NCBI RefSeq assembly: GCF_001612825.1
Contig: NZ_BDBE01000025.1
Span: forward strand, 186,001-250,000
DNA length: 64,000 nt
Direction of reading: 5' to 3'
Origin: Nocardia caishijiensis NBRC 108228
GTDB lineage: Bacteria > Actinomycetota > Actinomycetes > Mycobacteriales > Mycobacteriaceae
In this document: positions 28,588 through 36,892 of the stretch, one piece after another
Position numbering within the stretch: the first letter of the stretch is position 1
How the letters are laid out: each line of letters opens with the position of its first letter
The notes under the pieces: model-generated
Databases searched by the model: none
Told to the model about the DNA's origin: nothing
What the model saw: only the letters and a program-made list of their open reading frames with translations
Program-made: the position numbers and the translations under genes

Positions 28588-30399
28588 ATGGCCGCGCGAA
28601 AGACAAGCCGGGTCGACCCGTGGTACCAGGCAGTGCGGGACGGCCTGGCGATCGTGCGTGCGCATCCGGCGTTGCGTCCGCTCGCCGGTGAGCTCTACCA
28701 GCTGGACAAACGCACTCCGCCCGAGGTGTGGGCGCGGTTGGCTGGCAGCCGTCTCGAGTACCACCCGAATCGGCGTGCCACGGCGCAGGAATGGGCGTGG
28801 ACGTTCGCCCACTGCCTGTTGCACGCGGGGTTCGGACACCTGGATCCGGGGAATACCGTGCCCACCAACATCATCGAGCTGGCGGGTGAGGACGCGCGCT
28901 TGTTCGCCAGGTTGCGTGCGCCGCACCCGGTGTACCGGGCCGCATGCTGCGCCGCCGTCGACACCTATCTCGCGACCATGAAGATCGGCACCCCGCCCGA
29001 GCCCGTGCCTCCGGCCCTGGCCGACGAGCACGCCGCCGCCGCGCGCTGGCACGACACGGCGGTGCCGCACGCGTACACGCGCACCGGACCCGCCGACTTC
29101 CTGCTCACCGACGCCGAGACCGCCGCCCGCATCGACGCACCCGCCCGGTTCGCGGCGGGGGTGTCCGACGCCGCCCGCGCCGCCCTGGCCACGGCCGGTG
29201 GCGACCACACCCCGGACGGCAAGCGGCCATGCACCAGGTGGGACGCTGCCCTCGGCTGGTTCGTCTCGTCGTTTCCCCTGCTCGGTGCGCTCGCCGCCGG
29301 AATGACCGTGGTCGCCGACGTGGACGTGGTCCGGGCCGCCGACATCGCGATCGCCGCCGTGAACGCCGAGGCCGCCGAGATCTACGTGAATCCGTATGCC
29401 GGACTTGGCGAGGAGGAATGGCGATTCGTGCTCGCGCACGAGATGCTGCACGCCGCCCTGCGTCACGGCGAGCGCGCGGAGTGGCGCGACCACTACCTGT
29501 TCAATGTCGCCTGCGACTACGTCGTGAACGGCTGGCTGGTGGAGATGAACGTCGGACAGATGCCCGAGGGTTCGCTCTACGATCCTGAGCTGAAGGGGTG
29601 TTCGGCCGAGGAGATCTACGATCGCATCGCCGGGGATCTGCGCCGCCTGCGCAAGCTCGCCACGCTGGGCGGTCGCGGACGCGGTGACGTGCTGGGTGAG
29701 CCCCTCACCCAGCCCGGCAGCGCGGGCCGCTATGTCGACCTCGACGAGTACTACCGCAGCGCGCTGATGACCGGTCTGGCCTACCACACCAACAGCGGTC
29801 GCGGCCGTGTCCCGGCCGCGCTGGAGCAGGCGATCCGCGCCCTCGATCAGCCGCCGCTGCCGTGGGACGCGCGGCTGGCCCAGTGGTTCGACGAGCACAT
29901 CCCGACCGTCGACAAGCGCCGCAGCTACGCGCGCGCCTCCCGCAGACAGGCCGCCACCCCCGACATTCCGCGCCCGGCCTGGGTGCGCCCGGAGGAGAAC
30001 GTGCGTCTGCCGACCTTCGGTGTCGTCCTCGACACCTCGCTGTCGATGGACGCCACCCTGCTCGGCAAGGGCCTCGGTGCCATCGCCTCGTACGCGCTGG
30101 CCCGCGACGTGCCACGCGCCCGCGTCGTCTACTGCGACGCCGCGCCCTACGACGCGGGCTACGTCCCGGTGGAGGACATCGCCGCCGGAATGCGGGTGCG
30201 CGGCCGAGGCGGCACCCTCCTGCAACCTGCCGTCCGGCTCCTCGAACGCGCCGAGGACTTTCCCGCCGATGGCCCGATTCTCGTGATCACCGACGGTGCG
30301 TGCGACCCGCTGCGCATCCGCCGCGAACACGCCTTCCTCATCCCCGCGGGCGCGTCTCTGCCGTTCAGACCGAGGGGTCCGGTCTTCCGGCTCCGGTGA
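28588..30399 (+). CDS. DUF2201-type metallopeptidase-like plus VWA-like domain protein, peptidase fold duplicated
   Basis: A 603-residue protein, partner of the MoxR ATPase. C-terminal half: a zinc-peptidase-like motif LAHEMLHAALRH (HExxH, about 284-288) with downstream NVACDYVVNGWL, then a VWA-like fold whose MIDAS starts VVLDTSLSMDA (DxSxS) and continues to ILVITDGACD. The N-terminal 150 residues repeat the peptidase part in degenerate form: FAHCLLHAGFGH (HCxxH, the Glu lost) followed by AVDTYLATMKIG. MoxR-VWA modules are thought to be chaperone-like; the peptidase may cut or bind a substrate protein. Its 3' end overlaps the convergent GNAT gene by 35 bases. Confidence 0.85.
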   Translation: MAARKTSRVDPWYQAVRDGLAIVRAHPALRPLAGELYQLDKRTPPEVWARLAGSRLEYHPNRRATAQEWAWTFAHCLLHAGFGHLDPGNTVPTNIIELAGEDARLFARLRAPHPVYRAACCAAVDTYLATMKIGTPPEPVPPALADEHAAAARWHDTAVPHAYTRTGPADFLLTDAETAARIDAPARFAAGVSDAARAALATAGGDHTPDGKRPCTRWDAALGWFVSSFPLLGALAAGMTVVADVDVVRAADIAIAAVNAEAAEIYVNPYAGLGEEEWRFVLAHEMLHAALRHGERAEWRDHYLFNVACDYVVNGWLVEMNVGQMPEGSLYDPELKGCSAEEIYDRIAGDLRRLRKLATLGGRGRGDVLGEPLTQPGSAGRYVDLDEYYRSALMTGLAYHTNSGRGRVPAALEQAIRALDQPPLPWDARLAQWFDEHIPTVDKRRSYARASRRQAATPDIPRPAWVRPEENVRLPTFGVVLDTSLSMDATLLGKGLGAIASYALARDVPRARVVYCDAAPYDAGYVPVEDIAAGMRVRGRGGTLLQPAVRLLERAEDFPADGPILVITDGACDPLRIRREHAFLIPAGASLPFRPRGPVFRLR

Positions 30400-30883
30400 C
30401 GGTCAGATCGAGGGTGAAGAACTGGCTGTACGGGTCGAGGGTGTAGTCGCCGAACGGCCCGCACTCGACGAACCCGTGCCGTAGATACAGGCGCCGGGCA
30501 GGGGCGAAGAAGTCGCTCGCCCCCGTCTCCAAGCTCAGGCGCCGGTACCCGCGCCGCCGGGCCTCCTCGATCAGGTGCGCGAGGACGGCGGCGGCGACAC
30601 CGCGACCGGTGTACCCGGTGGCGGTCCGCATGGACTTGATCTCGCCGTGTCCGGGATCGAGTTCCTTGACGGCGCCACAGCCGACCAGCACCGGGCCCGA
30701 CCACGCGCTCCACACCGTGACGGCGGGATCACGCAATCCCGTCAGGTCGAGGGCGTGCATGCTGCACGCGGGGGAGTTGCCCGCCATCTCGGTGTGGTGC
30801 TCGGTGAGCAGGGCGGTGATCCGCTCGCCGGTGAGGTCGTCGACGGCGAGGGTGAACCGCTCCACGCGGGTGACGTCGTGCAT
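30365..30883 (-). CDS. GNAT family N-acetyltransferase
   Basis: A 172-residue acetyltransferase. The acetyl-CoA binding motif is RTATGYTGRGVAAAVLAHLI (R/Q-x-x-G-x-G/A form), followed by LSLETGASDFFAPARRLYLR and the C-terminal strand FVECGPFGDYTLDPYS. The ending resembles the YsnE/indole-acetate-acetyltransferase-like or PhnO-like subgroups. Substrate unknown. ATG 30883 is chosen; the frame is open far upstream but without a domain. Its last 35 bases are antisense to the end of the VWA gene. Confidence 0.83.
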   Translation of the reverse strand: MHDVTRVERFTLAVDDLTGERITALLTEHHTEMAGNSPACSMHALDLTGLRDPAVTVWSAWSGPVLVGCGAVKELDPGHGEIKSMRTATGYTGRGVAAAVLAHLIEEARRRGYRRLSLETGASDFFAPARRLYLRHGFVECGPFGDYTLDPYSQFFTLDLTVTGAGRPDPSV

Positions 30884-30985
30884 CTGCCCATTGTGCCCGG
30901 GTCGGACGTGACGCCGGAAAACGGCACACAGCCGGGCGGGGCGGTGCGACGATGAGGGCGAGGGGCGAGCCGAAGGTGGTGGGGC

Positions 30986-31564
30986 GTGGCCGAATTCATG
31001 CAGGACTATGCGGGGGTGCGGTGGATCGTGGTGTCGGCGTTCGTGCTGGCGGCCGGGATCGTGGTCGTGCGACTGAGCAGGCGGACGGGGCGAGTGGACG
31101 CGGCCTCCGACGGCGCGCACCTGCTGATGTGCCTGGTGATGCTGGCCATGCTGGTGTTCCCGGCCGCCACCGATCCGCACGCGATGCGCGGTGTGCTGAC
31201 CGCGCTCACCGTCGCCTTCGCCGTGCTGCTCGCCGAACGGGTCGTGCAGTGGCGCACCCGGGTGGTGCCGACGGTCGACGGGGTCCTGGCGCTGGCGTAT
31301 CACACGGTGGCGGCGGCGGTGATGCTCTACGCCATGGCCGGGCACGGAGCCGGGCACACCGGGATCCCGATGGGGCCCGCGCTGGTGCTGGCGGCGCTGT
31401 TCGTGCTCGACGCACTCGTCGCGCTCGGCACCGTCGGTCACCGGCCGCGTTGGCACCGCTTCGCCCATCAGCCGGGAACACACCCCTTGACCTCGGCTTT
31501 GGTGCCCCATGTGGTGATGGATATCGGGACGGCGTTCATGTTGGTCGCCGCTGTCGGCGGGTGA
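30986..31564 (+). CDS. DUF5134 membrane protein
   Basis: A 192-residue integral membrane protein with five or so hydrophobic segments. His and Asp are present within or beside helices (DGAHLLMCLVMLAML and VPHVVMDIGTAFML), a pattern seen in DUF5134 proteins of Mycobacteriales, whose role is unknown but metal or copper handling has been suggested by such residues. That link is only an inference. The start is GTG 30986; the gene is divergent from the GNAT gene. Confidence 0.75.
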   Translation: MAEFMQDYAGVRWIVVSAFVLAAGIVVVRLSRRTGRVDAASDGAHLLMCLVMLAMLVFPAATDPHAMRGVLTALTVAFAVLLAERVVQWRTRVVPTVDGVLALAYHTVAAAVMLYAMAGHGAGHTGIPMGPALVLAALFVLDALVALGTVGHRPRWHRFAHQPGTHPLTSALVPHVVMDIGTAFMLVAAVGG

Positions 31565-31622
31565 ATACCGATCCACAACCGTCCGGGCTGCGAATCGCCT
31601 TTGTGCGGACAGGAATTGGACT

Positions 31623-33221
31623 ATGAGTGGACAACGCGGTTCAGGAATGTCACCGGGCCGTCGTGGATTCGGCACGGCCCCACCGGAAATCCGGCCCGGG
31701 CCCGCCGACCGCGAGGCGGTGCGCGAGCTCTACCGCGACACCGCGCCCGCCGCCTACGGACTCGCCCTGCGCATCCTGCGCCGTCGTGGCTCGGCCGAAG
31801 AGGTTGTCCGCGAAGGATTTCAGCGCCTCGCCGCGAGTCAGTGGATCACCGCGGGCACCGACAACGCCCCGGTCCGCGTCCCGCGCCATGACCTCGCCAC
31901 CCCGTGGGGCCGTTCGGCCTTCGTCGCGAACGAACCACGCACCGACCTCGGTGTTCACCCGGGCGGGACCGATCGTGCCGGAGGGTTCGACGAGGACCGC
32001 GCGGGCAGCGTCGATCGGCGTGACGACGACGGCCGATGGGTTCACTCGGTCGAAGGGGATCGCACCGGCGGCCCGGCCCGTTCGAGCGGATTCGACAGTT
32101 CGGGTGCCGTGAACCGCTCGAACGGGCCGGGTAGTGCGGACCGGTGGGGTCGCGTCGACGATTCGGATCGCTACGGGAACGCGGATGGCCGGGGCCACGG
32201 GCGGCGATTCGACGAGACGGGACAGCACGACCAGCCGAGTCGGCTCGACGACGAAGGCCGACCGGATCGAGCGGGCCGCCCCGACCGTCCCGAGTACCCG
32301 CGCCGACCCGACCATGCGGGCGGGCGCCCCGACTACGCGTCGCTGCACGATCCTCGGCTCGGTTTCGCCCGCCGCGACGCGGAAACGGGCCACCACAGTC
32401 GAGCGGGCCGGATGGACCGCTCGGGTCGCGGGGACTATCCGGACAGCTGTCTGCCGGGCGGCGCCAGCCTGTTCGACGGCACCGAACCGATGCCGGGCGC
32501 GGGCCGACTCGTCCACGCCGGACTCCTCGATGTCGCAGGTCACCCCGACACCGCGGCACCGGTCGGTTTCACCGACCCGCGCGCCGAGGCGGACGCCGTC
32601 GACACGCCCGCCGCGACGGGCACCCGATACGCACCGACCCTGCACACCCGGCTCCTGGCCCAGGTCCATCGCCTCGCCATCCAGCGCCTGCGCCTGGACC
32701 GCAACGACCGCATCGACATCCCCTGGCTGGCGGCCTCGGCCCGGCTCGGCTTCGACCCGCTCGACAGCCGCTGCGAAGTCTTCGTCCTCGCCTACTACGG
32801 TGGCCGCACCTACCGCTCGATCGCGCGGGAACTCGGCATGCGCGTCCCGGCCGTCACCCGCCTGCTGGCCGAGGGCATCGAACGCCTCGCCCACCAGCGC
32901 CTGGTCCGCGTGGCCGCGCGCCGACCCTGGACCCCGCCCGGATCGGTGCTCGCCCTCGCCGACGCCTACGCCCTCGACGCCGTCGCCGAACTGGAACACC
33001 ACCACATCGAGAACAAACTGGCCACCACGACCACCACCGGCCTGGCCCAGTTCGACGCCAGAGTCGGCGGGGTGCACGAGCTCCTGGCTCAACTGGCCGC
33101 CGACGATCGACAGCCCCCGCCGCGCACCCTCGAACAGCGCGTCCTCGCCGCTGTCGACAGCCAGGGCCGTCGCGGTGCCCGAGCCGGTCGACCACCGTGG
33201 TTGCCCCGCTTCGGGGTCTAG
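31623..33221 (+). CDS. ECF-like sigma factor with a 260-residue disordered insert inside region 2
   Basis: A 532-residue protein, far longer than normal ECF sigma factors (about 180-220). Residues 30-72 look like region 2.1-2.2 (LYRDTAPAAYGLALRILRRR, AEEVVREGFQRLA). The pattern then breaks; residues 75-340 are Gly/Asp/Arg/Pro-rich and low in hydrophobics. Helix LLAQVHRLAIQRLRLDRN (343-360) resembles the region 2.3-2.4 helix, and 384-430 is region 4 (VFVLAYYGGRTYRSIARELG as helix-turn-helix). About 100 Ala-rich residues follow. The usual promoter-contact residues are poorly kept, so it may be a regulator derived from a sigma factor. No anti-sigma gene is adjacent. Confidence 0.7.
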   Translation: MSGQRGSGMSPGRRGFGTAPPEIRPGPADREAVRELYRDTAPAAYGLALRILRRRGSAEEVVREGFQRLAASQWITAGTDNAPVRVPRHDLATPWGRSAFVANEPRTDLGVHPGGTDRAGGFDEDRAGSVDRRDDDGRWVHSVEGDRTGGPARSSGFDSSGAVNRSNGPGSADRWGRVDDSDRYGNADGRGHGRRFDETGQHDQPSRLDDEGRPDRAGRPDRPEYPRRPDHAGGRPDYASLHDPRLGFARRDAETGHHSRAGRMDRSGRGDYPDSCLPGGASLFDGTEPMPGAGRLVHAGLLDVAGHPDTAAPVGFTDPRAEADAVDTPAATGTRYAPTLHTRLLAQVHRLAIQRLRLDRNDRIDIPWLAASARLGFDPLDSRCEVFVLAYYGGRTYRSIARELGMRVPAVTRLLAEGIERLAHQRLVRVAARRPWTPPGSVLALADAYALDAVAELEHHHIENKLATTTTTGLAQFDARVGGVHELLAQLAADDRQPPPRTLEQRVLAAVDSQGRRGARAGRPPWLPRFGV

Positions 33222-33237
33222 CGGAGGGGAAAGGGAG

Positions 33238-33939
33238 TCAGAGCACCACCACGTGGTCTTCGACGACGCGTCCGCCCAGGCGCACCCAACCGTCGGAATC
33301 CCATTCGGTGTAGAGCTGGGAACCCTGGCCCTGGGTGATGACGAGCCCGCGCCGCAACTTGGCGGTGAGAGCGACGGCGGCCGCACCGGTCGCCTCGTCC
33401 TCGGCGATGCCCATCGCGGGCGCGAACATCCGGGAGCGGACGGAGCCGCGCGACTCGTCGATCCACGTCCACACGTAGTGCTGGCCCTCGCGGTAGTCGG
33501 CGGCACTGATCATGGCCAGTTCGTCGAGTGAGTCCGCCTGGTGGAAGGCGAAATCCGGGGCCCATTCGGCACGGGCGGTGATCCAGGTGAGACCGTCGGT
33601 CTCGGTCACCCGCACCGGACCGGCAGGCACGTTCAGGGTGTGCACGGGGGTGCCGCGCGCGGCCATCCACCATCCGGTGCCGACCGTCGGATGTCCGGCG
33701 AAGGGCAGTTCGACGGCCGGGGTGTAGATCCGCACCTCCGCCGCGCCGTCGACGGGCTCCCCGACCACCGTGGTCTCGCTGTAGCCCAGGCGCGCGGCGA
33801 GTTCCTGTTTGTCGAGTGCGACGACGTCGCTCGCGCGGGCGATGCCGAGCGCGTTGCCGAGCTTGCCCGCCGGATCGGTGAACACGCGGACGACCTCGAC
33901 CTGGATGTCAGGGGCTTCCGGCACATCGTGTGCGTTCAT
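33238..33939 (-). CDS. PhzF family isomerase/epimerase-like protein
   Basis: A 233-residue protein of the PhzF superfamily, related in fold to DapF. Seen are VRVFTDPAGKLGNALGIA (family N-terminus), the VRIYTPAVELPFAGHPTVGT block, which holds the glycine and His of the active-site region, and MGIAEDEATGAAAVALTAKL. The catalytic Glu of PhzF is expected near residue 45; it is not evident here. Function unknown; probably acts on a small metabolite. ATG 33939 is chosen over the 7-residue longer form at 33960. Only 16 bases separate its stop from that of the sigma gene. Confidence 0.8.
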   Translation of the reverse strand: MNAHDVPEAPDIQVEVVRVFTDPAGKLGNALGIARASDVVALDKQELAARLGYSETTVVGEPVDGAAEVRIYTPAVELPFAGHPTVGTGWWMAARGTPVHTLNVPAGPVRVTETDGLTWITARAEWAPDFAFHQADSLDELAMISAADYREGQHYVWTWIDESRGSVRSRMFAPAMGIAEDEATGAAAVALTAKLRRGLVITQGQGSQLYTEWDSDGWVRLGGRVVEDHVVVL

Positions 33940-34005
33940 GGTGGCGAGCCTACCGCCCATGATCGGTACGGCCGTCCGAGCGGCTCGCGCGCCGTGTCAC
34001 GCGAA

Positions 34006-34038
34006 ACGACCCCGACCCGGCGAGCGGATCGGGGTCGT
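34006..34038 (-). terminator. Hairpin after ahpD
   Basis: ACGACCCCGA and its complement TCGGGGTCGT form a 10-bp stem around a 13-base loop, 13 bases beyond the ahpD stop. Confidence 0.6.
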
Positions 34039-34050
34039 GCGTCGAGCGGA

Positions 34051-34590
34051 TCAGACGGCGGCCGCGGCCAGCGCCTCGGTGGCGGCGACGGCCTGGCCGA
34101 CACCGGCCACGATCGCCGCCGCGCGCAGCGCCTCGAAGATCACCTCGCGCGAGACACCGGCCTCGCGCAGCGTCTTCTCGTGCGAATCGAGGCAGTGCGC
34201 GCAACCGTTGATCGAGGAGACCGCGAACGACCACAGTTCGAAGTCGGCCTTGTCAACGCCCGGGTTGCCGATGATGTTCATCCGCAGACCCGCGCGCAGG
34301 TCGTCGTACTTGCCGTCCAGGAACGCCTTGCCGCGGTAGAACACGTTGTTCATGCCCATGATCGACGCGGCGCCGAGCGCGGCCTCGTAGGCCTGCGCGG
34401 ACAGCGTGTCGGCGGCTTCCTCGGCGATCTCACGCAGCGTGGTGGCCGACCGGGTCGCGGCCGCCGACGCCAGCAGGGTGCCCCACAGCTGCTGTTCGTT
34501 CAGCACGGTGGTGCGCGAGAGCGAGGACAAGTTGAGCTTGAGGTCCTTGGCGTACTCGGGAAGGGAGTTCTTCAGGTTCTCGATGCTCAT
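34051..34590 (-). CDS. ahpD: Alkyl hydroperoxide reductase AhpD
   Basis: A 179-residue disulfide reductase that recycles AhpC, linked to the lipoamide/SucB/Lpd system in mycobacteria. The active-site CxxC is C130-A-H-C133 and the proton-relay residues fit E118 and H137 of the known enzyme. Length and start ([20 protein letters not shown]) match the mycobacterial protein. It follows ahpC by 45 bases, on the same strand, and ends at a hairpin. Confidence 0.95.
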   Translation of the reverse strand: MSIENLKNSLPEYAKDLKLNLSSLSRTTVLNEQQLWGTLLASAAATRSATTLREIAEEAADTLSAQAYEAALGAASIMGMNNVFYRGKAFLDGKYDDLRAGLRMNIIGNPGVDKADFELWSFAVSSINGCAHCLDSHEKTLREAGVSREVIFEALRAAAIVAGVGQAVAATEALAAAAV

Positions 34591-34635
34591 GGAAAAGGCG
34601 CTCCTATAAGGGGGATCGGGGTGGAGAAGGGTGGA

Positions 34636-35223
34636 TCAGACGCTGGCGGAGAGCAACTCGCCCGCGTTGATGGTCGGGTCGCCCTTCTTCCAGTTGCAGG
34701 CGCACAGCTCGTCGGACTGCAGCGCGTCGAGCACGCGCAGCACCTCGTCGACGTTGCGGCCGACCGAACCGGCGGTCACCGAGACGAACTGGATCTCGTT
34801 GTTCGGGTCGACGATGAAGGTGGCGCGGTCGGCGACACCGTCGGCGTTGAGCACGCCGGTGGCGGCGGCCAGTTCACGCTTGAGGTCCGACAGCATCGGG
34901 AAGGGGAGGGTCTTGAGGTCCTCGTGCTGGGCCCGCCACTGGAAGTGCACGAACTCGTTGTCCACCGAGGCGCCGAGGACCTGGGTGTCGCGGTCGGCGA
35001 ACTCGTCGTTCAGCTTGCCGAACGCCGCGATCTCGGTGGGGCAGACGAAGGTGAAGTCCTTCGGCCAGAAGAACACCACGCGCCACTTGCCCGCGTGGTC
35101 GTCGCTGGTGATCTGGGTGAAGTAATCGTCGGGCTGCTGCGCGTCGACCTTCGACAGGTCACCTCCGATGACGGCCTTGAGGTTGTATGCCGGGAACTGG
35201 TCGCCGATGGTCAGCAGAGCCAT
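34636..35223 (-). CDS. ahpC: Alkyl hydroperoxide reductase AhpC (peroxiredoxin)
   Basis: A 195-residue 2-Cys peroxiredoxin that reduces organic peroxides and peroxynitrite. Peroxidatic C61 lies in DFTFVCPTE; resolving Cys 174 and 176 are in DELCAC. Two ATGs are in frame, at 35229 and 35223. The GAGGAG site is directly next to the first but has a 6-base spacing to the second, so ATG 35223 (MALLTIGDQF) is the start; it gives the same length as the mycobacterial protein. Divergent from oxyR, which presumably controls it. Confidence 0.95.
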   Translation of the reverse strand: MALLTIGDQFPAYNLKAVIGGDLSKVDAQQPDDYFTQITSDDHAGKWRVVFFWPKDFTFVCPTEIAAFGKLNDEFADRDTQVLGASVDNEFVHFQWRAQHEDLKTLPFPMLSDLKRELAAATGVLNADGVADRATFIVDPNNEIQFVSVTAGSVGRNVDEVLRVLDALQSDELCACNWKKGDPTINAGELLSASV

Positions 35224-35319
35224 GCTCATCTCCTCGTTGATGGTGTGGTCGTGCTCGTCGTGTGAGCCCGCAAAGATCTTGCCGAAAGCCTACTGAAAGG
35301 TAAAGCCGATCGCTCGTTC

Positions 35320-35325
35320 TAGACT
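35320..35325 (+). promoter_or_regulatory. -10 element for a leaderless oxyR transcript
   Basis: TAGACT ends 7 bases before GTG 35333, a textbook TANNNT position for a leaderless message. No Shine-Dalgarno sequence precedes the start. Confidence 0.5.
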
Positions 35326-35332
35326 GATAGGC

Positions 35333-36241
35333 GTGACTGATCAGACTTATCAGCCAACCCTCTCGCAGCTGCGTGCGTTCGTCGCCGTCGCCGAATACCG
35401 GCATTTCGGCACTGCCGCAGCGCGTTTGGCTGTGAGCCAACCCACGTTATCGCAGGCACTGGCATCACTGGAAAACGGCCTCGGCCTGCAGCTGATCGAG
35501 CGCAGCACGCGCCGGGTGCTGGTCACCGCCGCGGGCATGCGGCTGCTGCCGCAGGCGATGGCCACCCTCGAGGCGGCCGACCGTTTCGTCGCCTCGGCGA
35601 CCGGCGACAGCCTCGGTGGCGTGCTGCGGTTGGGCATCATCCCGACCGTCGCCCCGTACGTGCTGCCGGGTCTGCTGCCCGAGCTGCGCCGCAAACTGCC
35701 CAACCTGGTGCCCCAGGTCGTGGAGGACCAGACCGCCCGCCTGCTCGACGGTCTGCGCACCGGTGTGCTCGACGTGGCAGTGCTCGCGCTGCCGAGCGAG
35801 GCGCCCGGTCTGGTCGAAATCCCGCTCTACTCCGAGGAATTCGTGCTCGTGACGCCGCGTGGGCACGAGCTGGCCGGGCGCACCGACCTGGGCGCCCCGG
35901 TCCTCGCAGACCTGCCCCTTTTGCTGCTCGACGAGGGGCACTGCCTGCGCGATCAGACGCTCGAACTGTGCCGAACCGCCGAGGTGCATCCCGGTTCGGT
36001 CGGTGACACCCGAGCCGCCTCGCTGACCACCGTGGTGCAGTGTGTGGCGGGCGGGCTCGGGGTGACACTCATCCCGGAGATGGCGGTACCGGCCGAAACC
36101 GCGCGCGGCACCCTCGAGACCGCGCGCTTCGCCGATCCCGCGCCGGGCCGCACGATCGGCCTGGCCTACCGCGCGTCCTCGGCCCGGGCCGACGACTACG
36201 AATACCTGGCGGCGGTGATCCGTTCGAAGCGGCCCTTCTGA
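35333..36241 (+). CDS. oxyR: LysR-type peroxide sensor OxyR
   Basis: A 302-residue LysR regulator that activates ahpCD on peroxide stress. The N-terminal helix-turn-helix is FGTAAARLAVSQPTLSQALA. The redox Cys pair of OxyR is seen in DEGHCLRDQTLELC (about residues 204 and 213). The LysR C-terminal effector domain is complete. The gene is divergent from ahpC with 109 bases between starts. GTG 35333 has no ribosome site but lies 7 bases after TAGACT. Confidence 0.93.
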   Translation: MTDQTYQPTLSQLRAFVAVAEYRHFGTAAARLAVSQPTLSQALASLENGLGLQLIERSTRRVLVTAAGMRLLPQAMATLEAADRFVASATGDSLGGVLRLGIIPTVAPYVLPGLLPELRRKLPNLVPQVVEDQTARLLDGLRTGVLDVAVLALPSEAPGLVEIPLYSEEFVLVTPRGHELAGRTDLGAPVLADLPLLLLDEGHCLRDQTLELCRTAEVHPGSVGDTRAASLTTVVQCVAGGLGVTLIPEMAVPAETARGTLETARFADPAPGRTIGLAYRASSARADDYEYLAAVIRSKRPF

Positions 36242-36263
36242 GCTGCCCAGCTCGACTGCTATT

Positions 36264-36278
36264 TTGAACGTCGTTCAA
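36264..36278 (+). promoter_or_regulatory. BioQ-type operator upstream of bioY
   Basis: TTGAACGTCGTTCAA is a perfect palindrome (TTGAAC-N3-GTTCAA) 26 bases before the bioY start. It fits the TGAAC-N3-GTT(C/A) form known for the TetR-family biotin repressor BioQ of corynebacteria and mycobacteria. The bioQ gene is not in the window. Confidence 0.7.
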
Positions 36279-36304
36279 TTGCTTGTGCGAAGGAAGTCCG
36301 AACA

Positions 36305-36892
36305 GTGCCCGACCCTCAGAACGCCCCCACGCGCACCGGCCGCTTCGCCGCCCGCGACCTGGCGCAGATCGCGGTGTTCGCCGCGCTGATCGCCGCCCTC
36401 GGATTGCCCGGCGCGATCACGGTCGGCTTCAGCGGCGTGCCGATCACTCTGCAGACGCTCGGGGTGATCCTGACCGGTGCCGTCCTCGGTGCGCGCAAGG
36501 GGGTCGCGGCGGTGGCGGTGTTCATCGCGCTCACCCTGATCGGTCTGCCGTTGCTCTCGGGCGGACGCACCGGCCTGGCCGCCCTGGCCTCGCCGACGGC
36601 GGGCTACCTGATCGGCTGGATCCCGGCGACCCTGCTCATCGGCTGGCTCACCGCGCGCATCCTGCCCAAGTATCCCCTCGTGCTCGGCCTGCTGGTGAAC
36701 GCGCTCGGCGGCATCGTGGTCATCTACCTGTTCGGCACGGCGGGTCTGCTGGTGCGCACCGATCTGGGGCTGTGGAAGGCGGTGTCGACCAACTTCGCCT
36801 TCATTCCCGGCGACCTCGCCAAGGTGGTGATCGCCACGGTGGTCGCCAAGGGCGTGCACCGCGCGTACCCGGGACTGATCCCCACCCGATGA
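36305..36892 (+). CDS. bioY: Biotin transporter S component BioY
   Basis: A 195-residue integral membrane protein that binds biotin in the ECF transporter. Six hydrophobic segments are visible. Family motifs: FSGVPITLQTLGVILTGAVL (the PITLQT loop near the substrate site), GGRTGLAALASPTAGYLIGW (with SPTxGYL). It starts with GTG 36305 and is the first gene of bioYMN; the next start overlaps its stop in ATGA. Control by the BioQ-type palindrome upstream is likely. Confidence 0.93.
   Translation: MPDPQNAPTRTGRFAARDLAQIAVFAALIAALGLPGAITVGFSGVPITLQTLGVILTGAVLGARKGVAAVAVFIALTLIGLPLLSGGRTGLAALASPTAGYLIGWIPATLLIGWLTARILPKYPLVLGLLVNALGGIVVIYLFGTAGLLVRTDLGLWKAVSTNFAFIPGDLAKVVIATVVAKGVHRAYPGLIPTR

Noticed and set aside
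28057..30330. 757-residue minus-strand open frame
   Set aside because: Shadow of the MoxR partner gene; no recognisable protein.
31650..33506. 618-residue minus-strand open frame over the sigma gene
   Set aside because: The plus frame has sigma region 2 and 4 text; the minus frame has only Val/Gly/Arg repeats. I kept it in mind because the insert is low complexity in both directions.
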